Below are positions 35,549 to 44,548 of a stretch of DNA of 58,652 nt, piece after piece. Made by a program: the position numbers and the translations under genes. Every line of letters begins with the position of its first letter. Position 1 is the stretch's first letter. The notes under the pieces are model-generated. The model worked only from the letters and a program-made list of their open reading frames with translations. It ran no database searches and had not been told where the DNA came from. Origin of the DNA: DASZOC01 sp035550975 (lineage in GTDB: Bacteria > Actinomycetota > CADDZG01 > WHSQ01); assembly GCA_035550975.1 (NCBI GenBank), contig DASZOC010000070.1, positions 1 through 58,652 on the forward strand, read 5' to 3'.

Positions 35549-36224
35549 CTAGAGACGCGGATGAGCTTCAGCCCAGAAGAAGGGTCCTACGGGATTCACG
35601 CTGATGTTCCAGCCGAGTGTGCGCACTCGTTCAGCCAGGTCCTCCGGGTCCCAGAAGACCTTGACCACACTGAACGTCGTGCCGTCCTGAAGCGGGCGGA
35701 CGACGATCGGCACGGTCTCGCCGGCAACGAAGGTTTCGGCCAGTTGCTCGTGGCGCCACGCGTCGTTGCTCTCGTCGACGAGAAAGACACGCCCGTGGCG
35801 TGAAGTCGCTCGCCCGACGGTCCCCCAGAAACGGCTCGAAGAGCGCCGGAGGGACGTGAGACAGCCAGTTCGAGAAGAAGACGACGTCATAGGAGCGGTC
35901 GGGTTCCCACGACAGAACGTCGGCCTCGATGTATCGGACTCGTGGGTCGTCGCCGAGCTTGCGGCGTGATTCTCGATGCATCTCGGGTGCGGCGTCCAGC
36001 GCCGTGACCGACGACGCGTGCTGCACCAGCAGGCGTGTCCAGGTTCCCGTCCCGCTGGCGATCTCCAGAACGTCGCCCGCCGGTTTGAACGCGTGTAGAA
36101 CGCGCTCGATCTCTTCTCCGAAAGCCGCTATCGGGTCACCGGCCGGGGACGACGTTTCGTCGTACTCGGGCGCGCGACGGCGGTAGTAGTCGATCTGTTC
36201 CTGGATGAGTGACTCCGCATCCAC
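35549..36224 (-). pseudogene. SAM-dependent methyltransferase broken by a one-base frameshift
   Basis: The 5' part, from GTG 36224, encodes DYYRRRAPEYDE, SAM motif LEIASGTGTWT, LDAAPEMHRESRRKLG and VVFFSNWLSHVPPALFEPF. The coding frame then changes: the continuation GRVFLVDESNDAWRHEQ, TTFSVVKVFWDPEDLAERV and NISVNPVGPFFWAEA is read one base over. The switch lies at 35822-35831, where minus-strand GGGGG and TTT runs adjoin; removing one base restores a continuous 224-residue protein (676 minus 1 is divisible by 3). It is either a recent inactivation or a sequencing indel in a homopolymer. Confidence 0.82.
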
Positions 36225-36333
36225 GACTTGATTCCAACACAGAAGCCGGCTCCCAGCTCGGCAGTCGGCCTTCGATCGGAGGGGCAGGGAGCCGTAAGCG
36301 GGAGCTGAAACGGACCCGTGTCTGCGCCGAACG

Positions 36334-37557
36334 TTATGAGCGTCCGCTAGACGCAACCTTGAACACCTGGAAGCCGATATTGGTGTCCACGACATATACG
36401 TAGGGGCCTTTATGGAGTTTGGCGCTGAAGGCGTAGCCGCCCTTGCTGACGTAATACCCGAGCTGTTGGATGCCCTGCCCGGCCGTCTGTTGCGCCCCAA
36501 CCGTGATGCCCGTGGGCGAAGAGATATCGAGATAGCGAACGCCCCCTTCGTGCCAGGAAGCAGCCATCTTGGTTCCGTCGGAGGAGATGTCGAAGATGTG
36601 TGGGGTGCACTTCGTAGTGGCGTCCGCATTTGCGTTCAGACCGACGTCGTCGACCGTGTAGGTGCCGGTGAGTGCGAGGCCGTAGTCGGAACCTGCCTTG
36701 GTGACGTCATAGAAATAGATCGCACCGCCGGGACACGCACTCGCTGGGTACTCGTCGTTCACCACCAGCCGTTTGCTGTCGGGGCTGAAACGGGCTTCAT
36801 GGGTGTGCAAGCAACCGGGGCATTGCGTCGTGTGCACGATCTTGGGGTCAGTAGGGTCACTCGTATCCATCAAGTGCACGTTGATCGCGTTGGCAGTGGC
36901 CATGAGCGACCCGTCGCGGTTGAACGCCAGGTCGTGAGGGCTATGAGCTCCGGTATCCAGGACCGTAACCAACTTCGGTCTCGCCGGGTTCTTGATGGAC
37001 CACACCTGCATCCGTCCCGGAGCCTTCGGGAAGCCCTCGCCGTTGTAGACGTACGGCTTCCTTGGATGGACGGCGATCGAGTGGGAGCCGCGCGGGTTCT
37101 CGGCGTAACCGATCACGCGTGGGTTCTCGAGATCGGAGATGTCCACAGTGACGAACCCGCGGGCATCGACGCCAGCGCACCCAAGGATCGAAACGTCCAT
37201 ACCGATGACGAGCGTCTGCTTGTCGTGGCTGAGTTGGACGTTGCCCTGGCTCCCGTTGCACGGCAAGACGCTGATCTCTCGAGCGCGTTCCGGGACCGTG
37301 ATGTCGATCACATGAAGTTTTCCCGACCCGCCGATCTCGGAGACGAACGCGTAATCTCGCCCCTTTATCGTCGCCGTCTCCATATGCGTCGCGGTATCCA
37401 TGGCGAACTCAGCTACGAGGTTGAGGCCCTCGCCCAAGCCCGCCGCCGCTGCCTCTACGGGTGCCGAGTCCCGTCCCGAGAATGCGCCGATGATGCTCAT
37501 CGTCAGGCAGACAATCGCCAGCCGCACGATCGCCGGCGAACGCAGTATTGGCGTCAT
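36334..37557 (-). CDS. Secreted LVIVD-repeat protein B
   Basis: 407 residues from ATG 37557, which gives a signal peptide (LAIVCLTMSIIGAFSG region). The open frame extends to 37608 but the extra 17 residues are polar and unlikely. LVIVD-like units include LHVIDITVPERAREI, VTVDISDLENPRVIG, VWSIKNPARPKLV, LMDTSDPTDPKIV and YLDISSPTGITVG. A CPGCLHTHEARFSPD segment and AVHP/AFNRDG blocks add WD40-like features. It has no sequence-level duplication of protein A beyond the repeat family. Function unknown, extracellular. Confidence 0.86.
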   Translation of the reverse strand: MTPILRSPAIVRLAIVCLTMSIIGAFSGRDSAPVEAAAAGLGEGLNLVAEFAMDTATHMETATIKGRDYAFVSEIGGSGKLHVIDITVPERAREISVLPCNGSQGNVQLSHDKQTLVIGMDVSILGCAGVDARGFVTVDISDLENPRVIGYAENPRGSHSIAVHPRKPYVYNGEGFPKAPGRMQVWSIKNPARPKLVTVLDTGAHSPHDLAFNRDGSLMATANAINVHLMDTSDPTDPKIVHTTQCPGCLHTHEARFSPDSKRLVVNDEYPASACPGGAIYFYDVTKAGSDYGLALTGTYTVDDVGLNANADATTKCTPHIFDISSDGTKMAASWHEGGVRYLDISSPTGITVGAQQTAGQGIQQLGYYVSKGGYAFSAKLHKGPYVYVVDTNIGFQVFKVASSGRS

Positions 37558-37736
37558 CTGGTGAGCATTCGCCTGATGAACCAGGATGCCTGCGCCGACC
37601 CGTGGCACTGGGGCGACATCTTTGGGTCACTGCTTCAGGGCTCCGCCGCCTGCGCGTATCGACAGCTCTTCGAGCGCAACCCTTGTCTTAAACGGACGTT
37701 CCTTCGGGGCCGGAGCGCCCACGTGCGGGCGAAAAG

Positions 37737-38495
37737 TTAAGAATGTTGCGGGCGTGAATCCTTCTGTATCTGAGCGAGAACGTGGTCGGCGAACTGGCGC
37801 GCTCGAGCAACGAAGTCTTCAGACTCGTGCTGTTCATCGCCGAGGTAAACGGCGCGGGCCTCTGCGACAACCTCTTGGTGCCTCTCGGGCAACCTAGCCA
37901 GCGCCCAGCTCGCCGCGGCATCCTTGGACGTGATTTGTCCAGTCGTCAGGCTGCTCCACATCCGTGCCAAGGTCAGAACCACATTGCGCGCATCGCCCTC
38001 GAGGTCTTGGAGCAGGGGCTCGATCCCAGCAAAGGTCGCAGCAACGAGGTCTTGTTGGGGTACCGGATCGAATATCTCCGCGGGAGGTGGCCCCTGCAGA
38101 GGATTGTCCGCGATCAAGACCATCTTGACGAGCGTCGCGAGGTCCGGGTTCATCTCTTCCCAAGGTTGAAGATCTCCGCTCTCGAACTCAGGGCGCCACC
38201 AGTCCCCGTACTGGAAATCCATTCGTGGCGGGTAACGCCATGGCTTGATTTCACCTTCGACGACGATCGTGACTTCGACGTAACGAGGTTTAGCGGAAAC
38301 GTCGAGCAGTTTCCGGATCAGGGCACCACGCTCATCTTCGGTGATGCGTCGCGCGCAGACCACCATGAGGTCGAGGTCGCTGCGCGGTTTCAGCCCGCCG
38401 ACAACCGCAGACCCGAAGAGGTAGGCGCCACGGACTTGTTCTCCGACCACGCTGTTGACGATGTCGAGCACTTGCTGCACCTGCTCGTTGACCAC
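37737..38495 (-). CDS. Aminoglycoside nucleotidyltransferase, AadA-like
   Basis: 252 residues, close to AadA length (about 260). Nucleotidyltransferase motif GSAVVGGLKPRSDLDL (28-43) carries metal-binding D40 and D42, and the all-helical C-terminal domain (DUF4111 type) has ARNVVLTLARMWSSLTTGQITSKDAAASWAL, matching ANT(3'')/ANT(9) enzymes. It may adenylylate streptomycin or spectinomycin, but chromosomal homologues can have other roles. The start is GTG 38495 with GGAGG eight bases upstream. Confidence 0.85.
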   Translation of the reverse strand: MVNEQVQQVLDIVNSVVGEQVRGAYLFGSAVVGGLKPRSDLDLMVVCARRITEDERGALIRKLLDVSAKPRYVEVTIVVEGEIKPWRYPPRMDFQYGDWWRPEFESGDLQPWEEMNPDLATLVKMVLIADNPLQGPPPAEIFDPVPQQDLVAATFAGIEPLLQDLEGDARNVVLTLARMWSSLTTGQITSKDAAASWALARLPERHQEVVAEARAVYLGDEQHESEDFVARARQFADHVLAQIQKDSRPQHS

Positions 38496-38774
38496 CCGTA
38501 GACCCTCCGATTCGACTTCGTTCGTTGACGGCTTTCGCCGCCCTAGCAGATGTTCTCGATCGGGTTCTGGATCGCTGGCTCGCTGTTACGGGTCCAGTCC
38601 TGTCCACAAGACGGTTTGAGGCGGAGACTTGGCCGCGAACGACGAATACGCCAGCGGCCTAAGCAGTATGACCACGACACCAAAGAGCTGCGTCAGAGTC
38701 GAACGGCGACGTTCCTCAAAGCGCTCCGAGAGTCACCACTCGCGGACGATGCACGGTAGAGGTTGTGAATAGAG

Positions 38775-39407
38775 CTACGACGGGTTGAGCCTCCCCACTC
38801 CGATGAGATCGCCTACGAATGCTGCCGTGATTGGGAGACGCGGCTCGATGTAGTTGGTTCCGACGTGGATGCCGTTTCTGTCGAGCTCAGATAGGTACGC
38901 GTCCCGGTTGAACCCGATCTTGCGTACGTCCGGGTTGCCTCTCGCCATCGCCAGATTCATCGGGAGCCGGTAGAACGGGCTGCTCACAGCCTCGAAGTAG
39001 AAGCGACCATGTGGCCTGAGGACGCGAGCGCATTCTGAAACGGCGGTCTGCCACTCGTCGATCTGATGGATGACACCAAAATCGAAGACAGCGTCAAACG
39101 ACGAATCGCGAGCGTTGATGTTGGTGGCGCTTCCCACAGAGAGCTTGACCCTGTCAGCTAACCGCGCTGTGCGTCGTTCCGCAAGCGCGACGAGCTTGCG
39201 GTCGATGTCGAACGCGACAACGTTGGCCGCCCTGAACTGCTCGACGATGATCTCGACACCGACTCCTCTGCCGCACCCGATCTCTAACGCGTTGCCGCCC
39301 TCGATGGCGCCGCCAAGGCGAAGCATGTGCTTTGCGGTGAATCTGCGTTGGGCTGCCGCCCGCGCCGGGTTGTTCATCTGCATTCGCCCAAACCAGTTGA
39401 GCTTCAT
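38775..39407 (-). CDS. Class I SAM-dependent methyltransferase
   Basis: 210 residues from ATG 39407; the frame is open to 39464 but those residues look non-coding. SAM motif ALEIGCGRGVGVE and FDID after strand 2 are clear, with FDFGVIHQIDEWQTAVSECARVLRPHGRFYFE as the later strands. Substrate unknown. It lies 69 bp downstream of the GNAT gene on the same strand. Confidence 0.84.
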   Translation of the reverse strand: MKLNWFGRMQMNNPARAAAQRRFTAKHMLRLGGAIEGGNALEIGCGRGVGVEIIVEQFRAANVVAFDIDRKLVALAERRTARLADRVKLSVGSATNINARDSSFDAVFDFGVIHQIDEWQTAVSECARVLRPHGRFYFEAVSSPFYRLPMNLAMARGNPDVRKIGFNRDAYLSELDRNGIHVGTNYIEPRLPITAAFVGDLIGVGRLNPS

Positions 39408-39476
39408 CTCGTTGAGCGTACTCTTCGGCTGCAGACCGACCGTCGAGCGCGCGCATGGCAACAACTGCCGCGTGCG

Positions 39477-40013
39477 TCAGCCTCGTTCGATTGCGTAGAT
39501 GACGTGCGGGAACCCGCCATGGAACGCGGCCTTCTCCGGGTGCATCCCGATGTTCTCGGCTACCCGCGCCGAGGCGATGTTCTCCGGACGGATGATGCTG
39601 ATCACTCGTTTGAGGCCGAGATCACCGAAGGCCCGCTCGAGGCAAGCGCCCGCAGCTTCGGTGGCCAACCCTTGGTCCCAGTGCGACCTCTTCGTATGCC
39701 ACCCAACCTCGATATCCGTGACGCCTTCGACGGTCTGCGGGGTAAGGCCGCAGTTGCCGAGGAATTCGCCGGTCGTCCGCGATTCCATCACCCACAGGCC
39801 AAACCCATGCTTCTCATAGAGGCCTAGGTTCCAGTCGATCCACGCTAGTGCTTCGTCCCGCGTCTTGGGACGGGGGTAGAAACGCATGTGCTCTTCGTCG
39901 GCGAACATGGCGGCAAGATCATCGAGGTCGTCATGCCGATACTCCCGCAGCCGTATCCGTGCCGTCTCGAGGATCACTGCCACAGACTCACTGTTCTTCC
40001 GGTGGGTCGTCAT
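39477..40013 (-). CDS. GNAT N-acetyltransferase (RimJ/RimL-like)
   Basis: 178 residues. Opens with ILETARIRLREYRHDDLDDL, typical of the RimJ-like GNAT group; the acetyl-CoA site falls near HWDQGLATEAAGACLERAF and the closing strand near NIASARVAENIGM. ATG 40013 overlaps the stop of the upstream membrane gene (ATGA), so translation is coupled. The open frame extends further upstream, but that is a shadow of the membrane gene. Confidence 0.9.
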   Translation of the reverse strand: MTTHRKNSESVAVILETARIRLREYRHDDLDDLAAMFADEEHMRFYPRPKTRDEALAWIDWNLGLYEKHGFGLWVMESRTTGEFLGNCGLTPQTVEGVTDIEVGWHTKRSHWDQGLATEAAGACLERAFGDLGLKRVISIIRPENIASARVAENIGMHPEKAAFHGGFPHVIYAIERG

Positions 40014-40696
40014 ATGCCTGGGTAGACGCGGTGGATCACTCCCATAAATGCCGACAGCGCAAGAACCACCAGTGGAACAGCTAGCAGCGTGATCCCGAAG
40101 ACTTTCGATCGCTCGCGCCATGACCGGAAGAAGATGATCGGCAGGAGCGCGGCGACCGCCAGTTCCAGTGGCACGGCGATCTGAACCGCCCTTGGATGGC
40201 CGGTACGAGCTAGCACGAACGCCTCCCCAGCGAAAGTCGCCGCGAGGAGCGCAACGCCTACGAGTCCGACCGTGGCTTCTCGCCGACCATACGCCGCCCC
40301 TAGAGCGCCAAACAGTACGCCTACACCGATGCCGACAAGCAGCCAGAGGACGACCGGCCATCGCAGCGCGTCCGAACCGACGCCTTCGCGCGCTAGCCGA
40401 TAAGGAACGTAATGCACGACGGCAGCGACGCACAGAGTTGCTGCTCCGGCGATCGCACCGCGGTTGACATCAGAGATCAGCCGGCCGACGAGGAACGCGA
40501 TTGCCACCCACAGAGCTCCAAAGTTGCCGAGCCAACGCAGGCCGCCGGGCAGCGAGCTCGACTCGTGACTGAAGATGCCGAGACCGATTCCAACTAAAAC
40601 CGCGAGTGCGATGTGGGCTGGTTTCGTTCGCACAGATCGCAGCGTAGCGGCCCAGTATTTTCGTACCCGACGCACGTCCGTCACTTTGTTGAACAA
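40010..40696 (-). CDS. Six-helix membrane protein of unknown function
   Basis: 228 residues with about six membrane segments (HIALAVLVGIGLGIF; LWVAIAFLVGRLI; AGAATLCVAAVVHYV; VVLWLLVGIGVGVLFGAL; VGLVGVALLAATFAGEAFVL; LELAVAALLPIIFF; LLAVPLVVLAL). It resembles actinobacterial DUF6518-type proteins, with low certainty. Coupled to the GNAT gene by ATGA overlap. Confidence 0.72.
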   Translation of the reverse strand: MFNKVTDVRRVRKYWAATLRSVRTKPAHIALAVLVGIGLGIFSHESSSLPGGLRWLGNFGALWVAIAFLVGRLISDVNRGAIAGAATLCVAAVVHYVPYRLAREGVGSDALRWPVVLWLLVGIGVGVLFGALGAAYGRREATVGLVGVALLAATFAGEAFVLARTGHPRAVQIAVPLELAVAALLPIIFFRSWRERSKVFGITLLAVPLVVLALSAFMGVIHRVYPGI

Positions 40697-40753
40697 GGTG
40701 CCGTGGATCGGGATTCCACTCGCGGACTACATCCGACGCCGCAGCCTGGAGTA

Positions 40754-41478
40754 CTACCGCAAACGCTGGGATCGACGAGCAGGTTCACGGCCTTGAACCC
40801 GCGCGGCCGCGACGGCCGCCACGGAGTTGATTCCTGCGTGCAGCACGATCGGCCCGAGCAGGCCTCGACTCCACACGCGCAACCGCGTTAATCCGAGGCC
40901 CGCGACGGTAGTGAAGAGCACTGCGCCGAGCACCCCAAGCGACACCTTGCGGCGGCTTGCACACGGATCGTTCATGCGGATGCCAATGATCGTGGGCGTG
41001 ATGTGCCACAGTCCAAAGGCCACGGACGAGCAAACCGCTGCGACGACCGTAGAGGTCCCCGCGGCGCGCCATGCGGCGAACATCACCCCGCGGCGAACAT
41101 CACCCCGCGGAACATGACCTCTTCGGCCAGCGCGGTGCCCATGGGAATGCGCACCAGCACGTAGAACGCGAGAGCACGGCCGTCCATCCCCGCGACGCGC
41201 CGATCCGCGATGTGATGTGCGTGTCGGCTCGTTACGAGCGCGAAGATGGCGAACGCGAAGACCACCACGAGAATTACGGGGAGAACAACATCTGCGGGGT
41301 GGAACCTGCCGAAGAGATCTCCCCAGGAGTAAGCAGTGGCGCGCGTCACGACTGCTGCCATGCCTCCTGCGAACGCGAGATTGATCGGGATGTACGCCGA
41401 CGAGTGGAACGGCGGCCACCGGTTGACGAGGTTGTTGTATGCAACGACGACGACAGACGCCGCTAGCCCGACCCACAC
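40754..41478 (-). pseudogene. CPBP intramembrane protease gene broken by a 17-bp tandem duplication
   Basis: From GTG 41478 the product reads through membrane helices to motif 1, AEEVMFRG (E119, E120, R124), then hits a TGA. The 17-bp unit at 41075-41091 is repeated exactly at 41092-41108; deleting one copy joins the frame to FAAWRAAGTSTVV, motif 2 FGLWHI and motif 3 LHAGINS, giving an intact 235-residue CPBP/CAAX-type protease. 725 minus 17 is divisible by three, so this one event explains the break. Confidence 0.88.
41075..41108. repeat. 17-bp perfect tandem duplication inside the CPBP gene
   Basis: Two adjacent identical copies of GGCGAACATCACCCCGC (41075-41091, 41092-41108), followed by a partial third beginning GGAACAT. 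The flanking imperfect copy suggests slippage at a short pre-existing repeat. Confidence 0.93.
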
Positions 41479-41810
41479 ACCTCCACGCTACGTCGACCTG
41501 GTCCAGCAGGGGTTGCTGCGGGCGGGAGCTGCCTGGTAGAGCAGGCGACGCCCGCGGTGAGGACGAAGACGCCAACAGCTGCTCTAGCCCACATAACTGT
41601 TGGACGCTGCAAGGACGTCGAGGGTTGCCTCGGCAGCACTCAACGAGCTCGCCGCTCGAAGGGAGCCGAAGGATGCGAACCATGAGTTTGCTGCGGAACT
41701 CGCGTCCCTGGCAGAAGTTGCCCGCTCGGCACCGAGCAGACTAAGAGCACTTCGTCGCTCACGGATCTACGAACGCCTCTGCGATGCGGTGGAGCGTCAT
41801 TGCGTTCGTG
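41479..41810. other. 332-bp region without a supported gene
   Basis: Lies between the CPBP pseudogene and the HAD phosphatase gene. A plus-strand open frame at 41600-41851 encodes an Ala/Arg/Glu-rich helix-like stretch (NHEFAAELASLAEVARS) but has no ribosome-binding site and runs into the antisense of the HAD gene. It may be a gene remnant; nothing else stands out. Confidence 0.5.
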
Positions 41811-42467
41811 CTACGGACGAGCGGAGAAATAGCGCTCGATGGGGGGGATGACGTCTCGTAGATCAGCGGTGTCGAGCTGGATGTCAGCAGCCTCGCGGGC
41901 ATTGCTGGAAGCGTTGAGCGCGATCGCCAATCCGGCTGCCTGGAACAGGGGGAGATCGGATGTCGAGTCAACGATGGCGACCACGTCTTCGAATCCCAGC
42001 CCCTGCTGTTCGGCGATCTGTCCAACAAACGCGGCTTTGTCGTCAGCCGAGAAATGGCGAGCGACCGTCCCCAGCAACAGTCCATCCTCCGTCTCGGATA
42101 GTTCGCATCCTGAACCGGCTGCGAATCCGTATCGATCACACAAGAAGTCTGCAGCGATGCTCATCGTGACGGTGGCGACCACCGGCACCAAGGAGCGGGT
42201 CTTAAGCCACGTGATCGCCTCCTCCACGCCGTTGATCAGTTCGAGTTGCTCCAAATGACGCCATACGTCATGACGCCGACGGTTCTTGTAGAAGGTCGCG
42301 TCTCGCTCGGCTACTTCGATATTGGTCATCTCGCCCAGGTCATAGAGCCGTTCGAGCTCTTCGATCTCGTGGTGCCCAACCCACGGACCGAGATGGAGGC
42401 AGACCGTTGTGTGCGGTAGGAGCGTTCCGTCGAGGTCGAACGCAACGATTCCGGCGGGCCGCTTCAT
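41811..42467 (-). CDS. HAD-superfamily phosphatase (SerB-like, subfamily IB)
   Basis: 218 residues. Motif I FDLDGTLL places nucleophile D11 and acid/base D13, motif II includes VVATVTMS, and motif IV reads VDSTSDLPLF. The helical cap between motifs I and II is the HAD-IB type found in phosphoserine phosphatase. Substrate is undetermined; no serine-pathway gene is near. ATG 42467. Confidence 0.86.
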   Translation of the reverse strand: MKRPAGIVAFDLDGTLLPHTTVCLHLGPWVGHHEIEELERLYDLGEMTNIEVAERDATFYKNRRRHDVWRHLEQLELINGVEEAITWLKTRSLVPVVATVTMSIAADFLCDRYGFAAGSGCELSETEDGLLLGTVARHFSADDKAAFVGQIAEQQGLGFEDVVAIVDSTSDLPLFQAAGLAIALNASSNAREAADIQLDTADLRDVIPPIERYFSARP

Positions 42468-42682
42468 CGCGTGAGCCTACGAGGACCGTTTGAGGGCACA
42501 GCAGGCTACGATTTTGGCCGACGTCATGCATGCCGAACTCCCTCTCGCCTCTTTTGACTTCGTGTCGTGCCTTTCGAGTCTCATTCCGGAGATGGTTGGG
42601 TGATGACTACGAGGAATGATTGGGAGACACAAGCTGAAAATCGAGACCGGCTGCACTATTGGCGTTGGAAGCCGCCATCGCG

Positions 42683-43039
42683 ATGACGATGTGGGAGATT
42701 CTTCACGACGGAGGCATTCGGCACGGGCTTATCGAGGTTGATTGGCTGGGTGAGGTGTACCCGGCTCCGGATCCAGATGACCCCTACAGCATCGCTTTCG
42801 CGCACTGCCGCTCGGATGGTCCGTCATCACCAATGTACGCTCATGACGTCGCGTCGTACTCAGCTGCGCGTTTCTCGTACTACTTCTTCATTCTCAATAG
42901 CTCCGAATGCCCGCAGCCGTCTCGCCTTATCAGGATGATGCTAGGCGGTTCCGACCAGTCGGCAGGAGTTAGCCACGGCTTGAGAGCTAGCCGAATTCGA
43001 GCGATCCGGTCGTTCGGGACCGAGCTTCGAACAGGCTGA
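42683..43039 (+). CDS. Possible ORF or gene remnant, unrecognised
   Basis: 118 codons from ATG 42683 (open from 42659). The stretch WEILHDGGIRHGLIEVDWLG followed by DPDDPYSIAFAH looks protein-like, but the 3' end overlaps the ABC permease gene by 53 bp and no good ribosome-binding site precedes it. A separate short frame from ATG 42603 ends at 42686 and could be the displaced 5' end of the same gene. The sequence 42468-42602 shows nothing. Confidence 0.25.
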   Translation: MTMWEILHDGGIRHGLIEVDWLGEVYPAPDPDDPYSIAFAHCRSDGPSSPMYAHDVASYSAARFSYYFFILNSSECPQPSRLIRMMLGGSDQSAGVSHGLRASRIRAIRSFGTELRTG

Positions 43040-43781
43040 AAGAGATGATTGCCACCGCGTACCACCCGGCGCCCGTGAGGAGGGCCGCGCTCAGGTGTGC
43101 GAGCACAACGGATGCGGATGAGACATCCAGCACAGACCGGATGGCTAGAAGACCATGCGTCACGGGCAGCGAGTAGGCGACGGCTTGGACTGCGCCGGGA
43201 AAGAAGTCCACTGGAACGTTGACCCCGCAGATCGCCATGGTGACCGTCGTGGCAACGCGTGAGATGAAGTTGCGTGATTCCGGAGCCCGAATGGACATCG
43301 ACCCAAGGAACAGCCCGAATCCGTATGTAGCAATGATCGTCGCAAGCAGCAGCGGAAGCACCCAAAGCACCTCGGGCCACGGCATCGGGAGACCGAAGAT
43401 TGGTCCGACTATGAGCAAAGCGCCCGTGGCGCTGAACATCGCGTCCGGAACCCAGTTGAAGCTGCGGCCCATCAGGACGATGAGTGGACGAGAGGGAGCC
43501 GCGAACAAAAGAGGCAGGGTTCCGGCCCACCGTTCCCACACTGTGGATGCGCTGACAGAGTGGACGACCATCGCACCTACGGCCACCACATTGCCCACGA
43601 GGAGGAAGTGAGTAGTTTCCTCAGAACCGAGCAGGCTCCCGATCAGGGCGAAGAAGGTGACTTGCGACAGAACGCGCAGGAGCCATCCGGTCAGATAAGT
43701 CTTCGGCGTGAACATCGCGGCCGCATCCTGGAAGCCGTTGATGATCGAATAGCGAAGGACCTGAAGGGTTTTCACGGTCAC
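42987..43781 (-). CDS. ABC-2 type transporter permease 1
   Basis: 264 residues with six membrane segments, of the ABC-2 permease fold used for drug, lipid or polysaccharide export. Central block AGTLPLLFAAPSRPLIVLMGRS is the conserved cytoplasmic coupling helix. Start GTG 43781 overlaps the stop of permease 2 by 4 nt. Last gene of a three-gene leftward exporter operon. Confidence 0.88.
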   Translation of the reverse strand: MTVKTLQVLRYSIINGFQDAAAMFTPKTYLTGWLLRVLSQVTFFALIGSLLGSEETTHFLLVGNVVAVGAMVVHSVSASTVWERWAGTLPLLFAAPSRPLIVLMGRSFNWVPDAMFSATGALLIVGPIFGLPMPWPEVLWVLPLLLATIIATYGFGLFLGSMSIRAPESRNFISRVATTVTMAICGVNVPVDFFPGAVQAVAYSLPVTHGLLAIRSVLDVSSASVVLAHLSAALLTGAGWYAVAIISFSLFEARSRTTGSLEFG

Positions 43782-44548
43782 ACCTGCGAGAGGGTTCCGA
43801 GGCCGCGGACACGTTCGAGCAGTTCATCGATGAGCTTCTTGCCCAGGGCGGCTCCTACGATTCCCAGGGTAAGGACGATCATGACTCGTCCGATGGGGTT
43901 CTCGACCGGGGCAGCAGCCAGGGAATCCCGCAGCAGATCTGCGCTCCACGAGAGGAAGACGACACGACTGAGCGTCTCCGCCCAGTCGGGCAGGAGTGCG
44001 ACCGGGACCATCACCCCGCCGAGAACGAAGAACGGATAGCTCAGAGAGTTCTGAAACGTTCTCGCTGTTCTCGTTCTGACGAACAGGCCAGCCATGATCG
44101 TGGAAGTCCCTGCCATGGCCGCGGTGGTGGCTATCAGTGCGATGGCGAACCATCCAGGGTGGGAGATCTGCACCGTGATCCCGAATAGAACGCGCGCCGT
44201 GAGCCAACTTTCCGCAAACGCCACGAGGCTCAGGAGAGTCACCCCCGCGATGCGTCCGAGGACTATTGAGTGCAGGCTTGACGGTGTCGCCAGCAGCGGT
44301 TCCAGCACTCCGTAGTACCGGTCCGTATCGATAACCTCTCCTGAAGCCATCAACGACTGCCACCAAAGCGTGATGAGCGCGGGGGCAAGCACGGCATGGG
44401 CGATCAAGTCCGGTCTGTCGGCATGCTTGACGATCGAGAGAAAGATCACTGTGTAGACAGGAGCGGTTGCGATATCCAGCAGGTAGTCGGGGTTGCTGCG
44501 CATCAGTTGAAGTTGGAACCGCAGCGCCGCCCAGAAAGCCGACATCAA
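43778..44548 (-). CDS. ABC-2 type transporter permease 2
   Basis: 256 residues, six membrane segments, with coupling block GVLEPLLATPSSLHSIVLGR. It is a homologue rather than a copy of permease 1, so the transporter is a heterodimer. It overlaps both the ATPase gene upstream (44545-44548) and permease 1 downstream by 4 nt, indicating coordinated synthesis. Confidence 0.88.
   Translation of the reverse strand: MMSAFWAALRFQLQLMRSNPDYLLDIATAPVYTVIFLSIVKHADRPDLIAHAVLAPALITLWWQSLMASGEVIDTDRYYGVLEPLLATPSSLHSIVLGRIAGVTLLSLVAFAESWLTARVLFGITVQISHPGWFAIALIATTAAMAGTSTIMAGLFVRTRTARTFQNSLSYPFFVLGGVMVPVALLPDWAETLSRVVFLSWSADLLRDSLAAAPVENPIGRVMIVLTLGIVGAALGKKLIDELLERVRGLGTLSQV

Noticed and set aside
38550..38759. 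69-codon plus-strand frame between the AadA-like and methyltransferase genes
   Set aside because: Arg/Gln-rich, no ribosome-binding site and no recognisable features.
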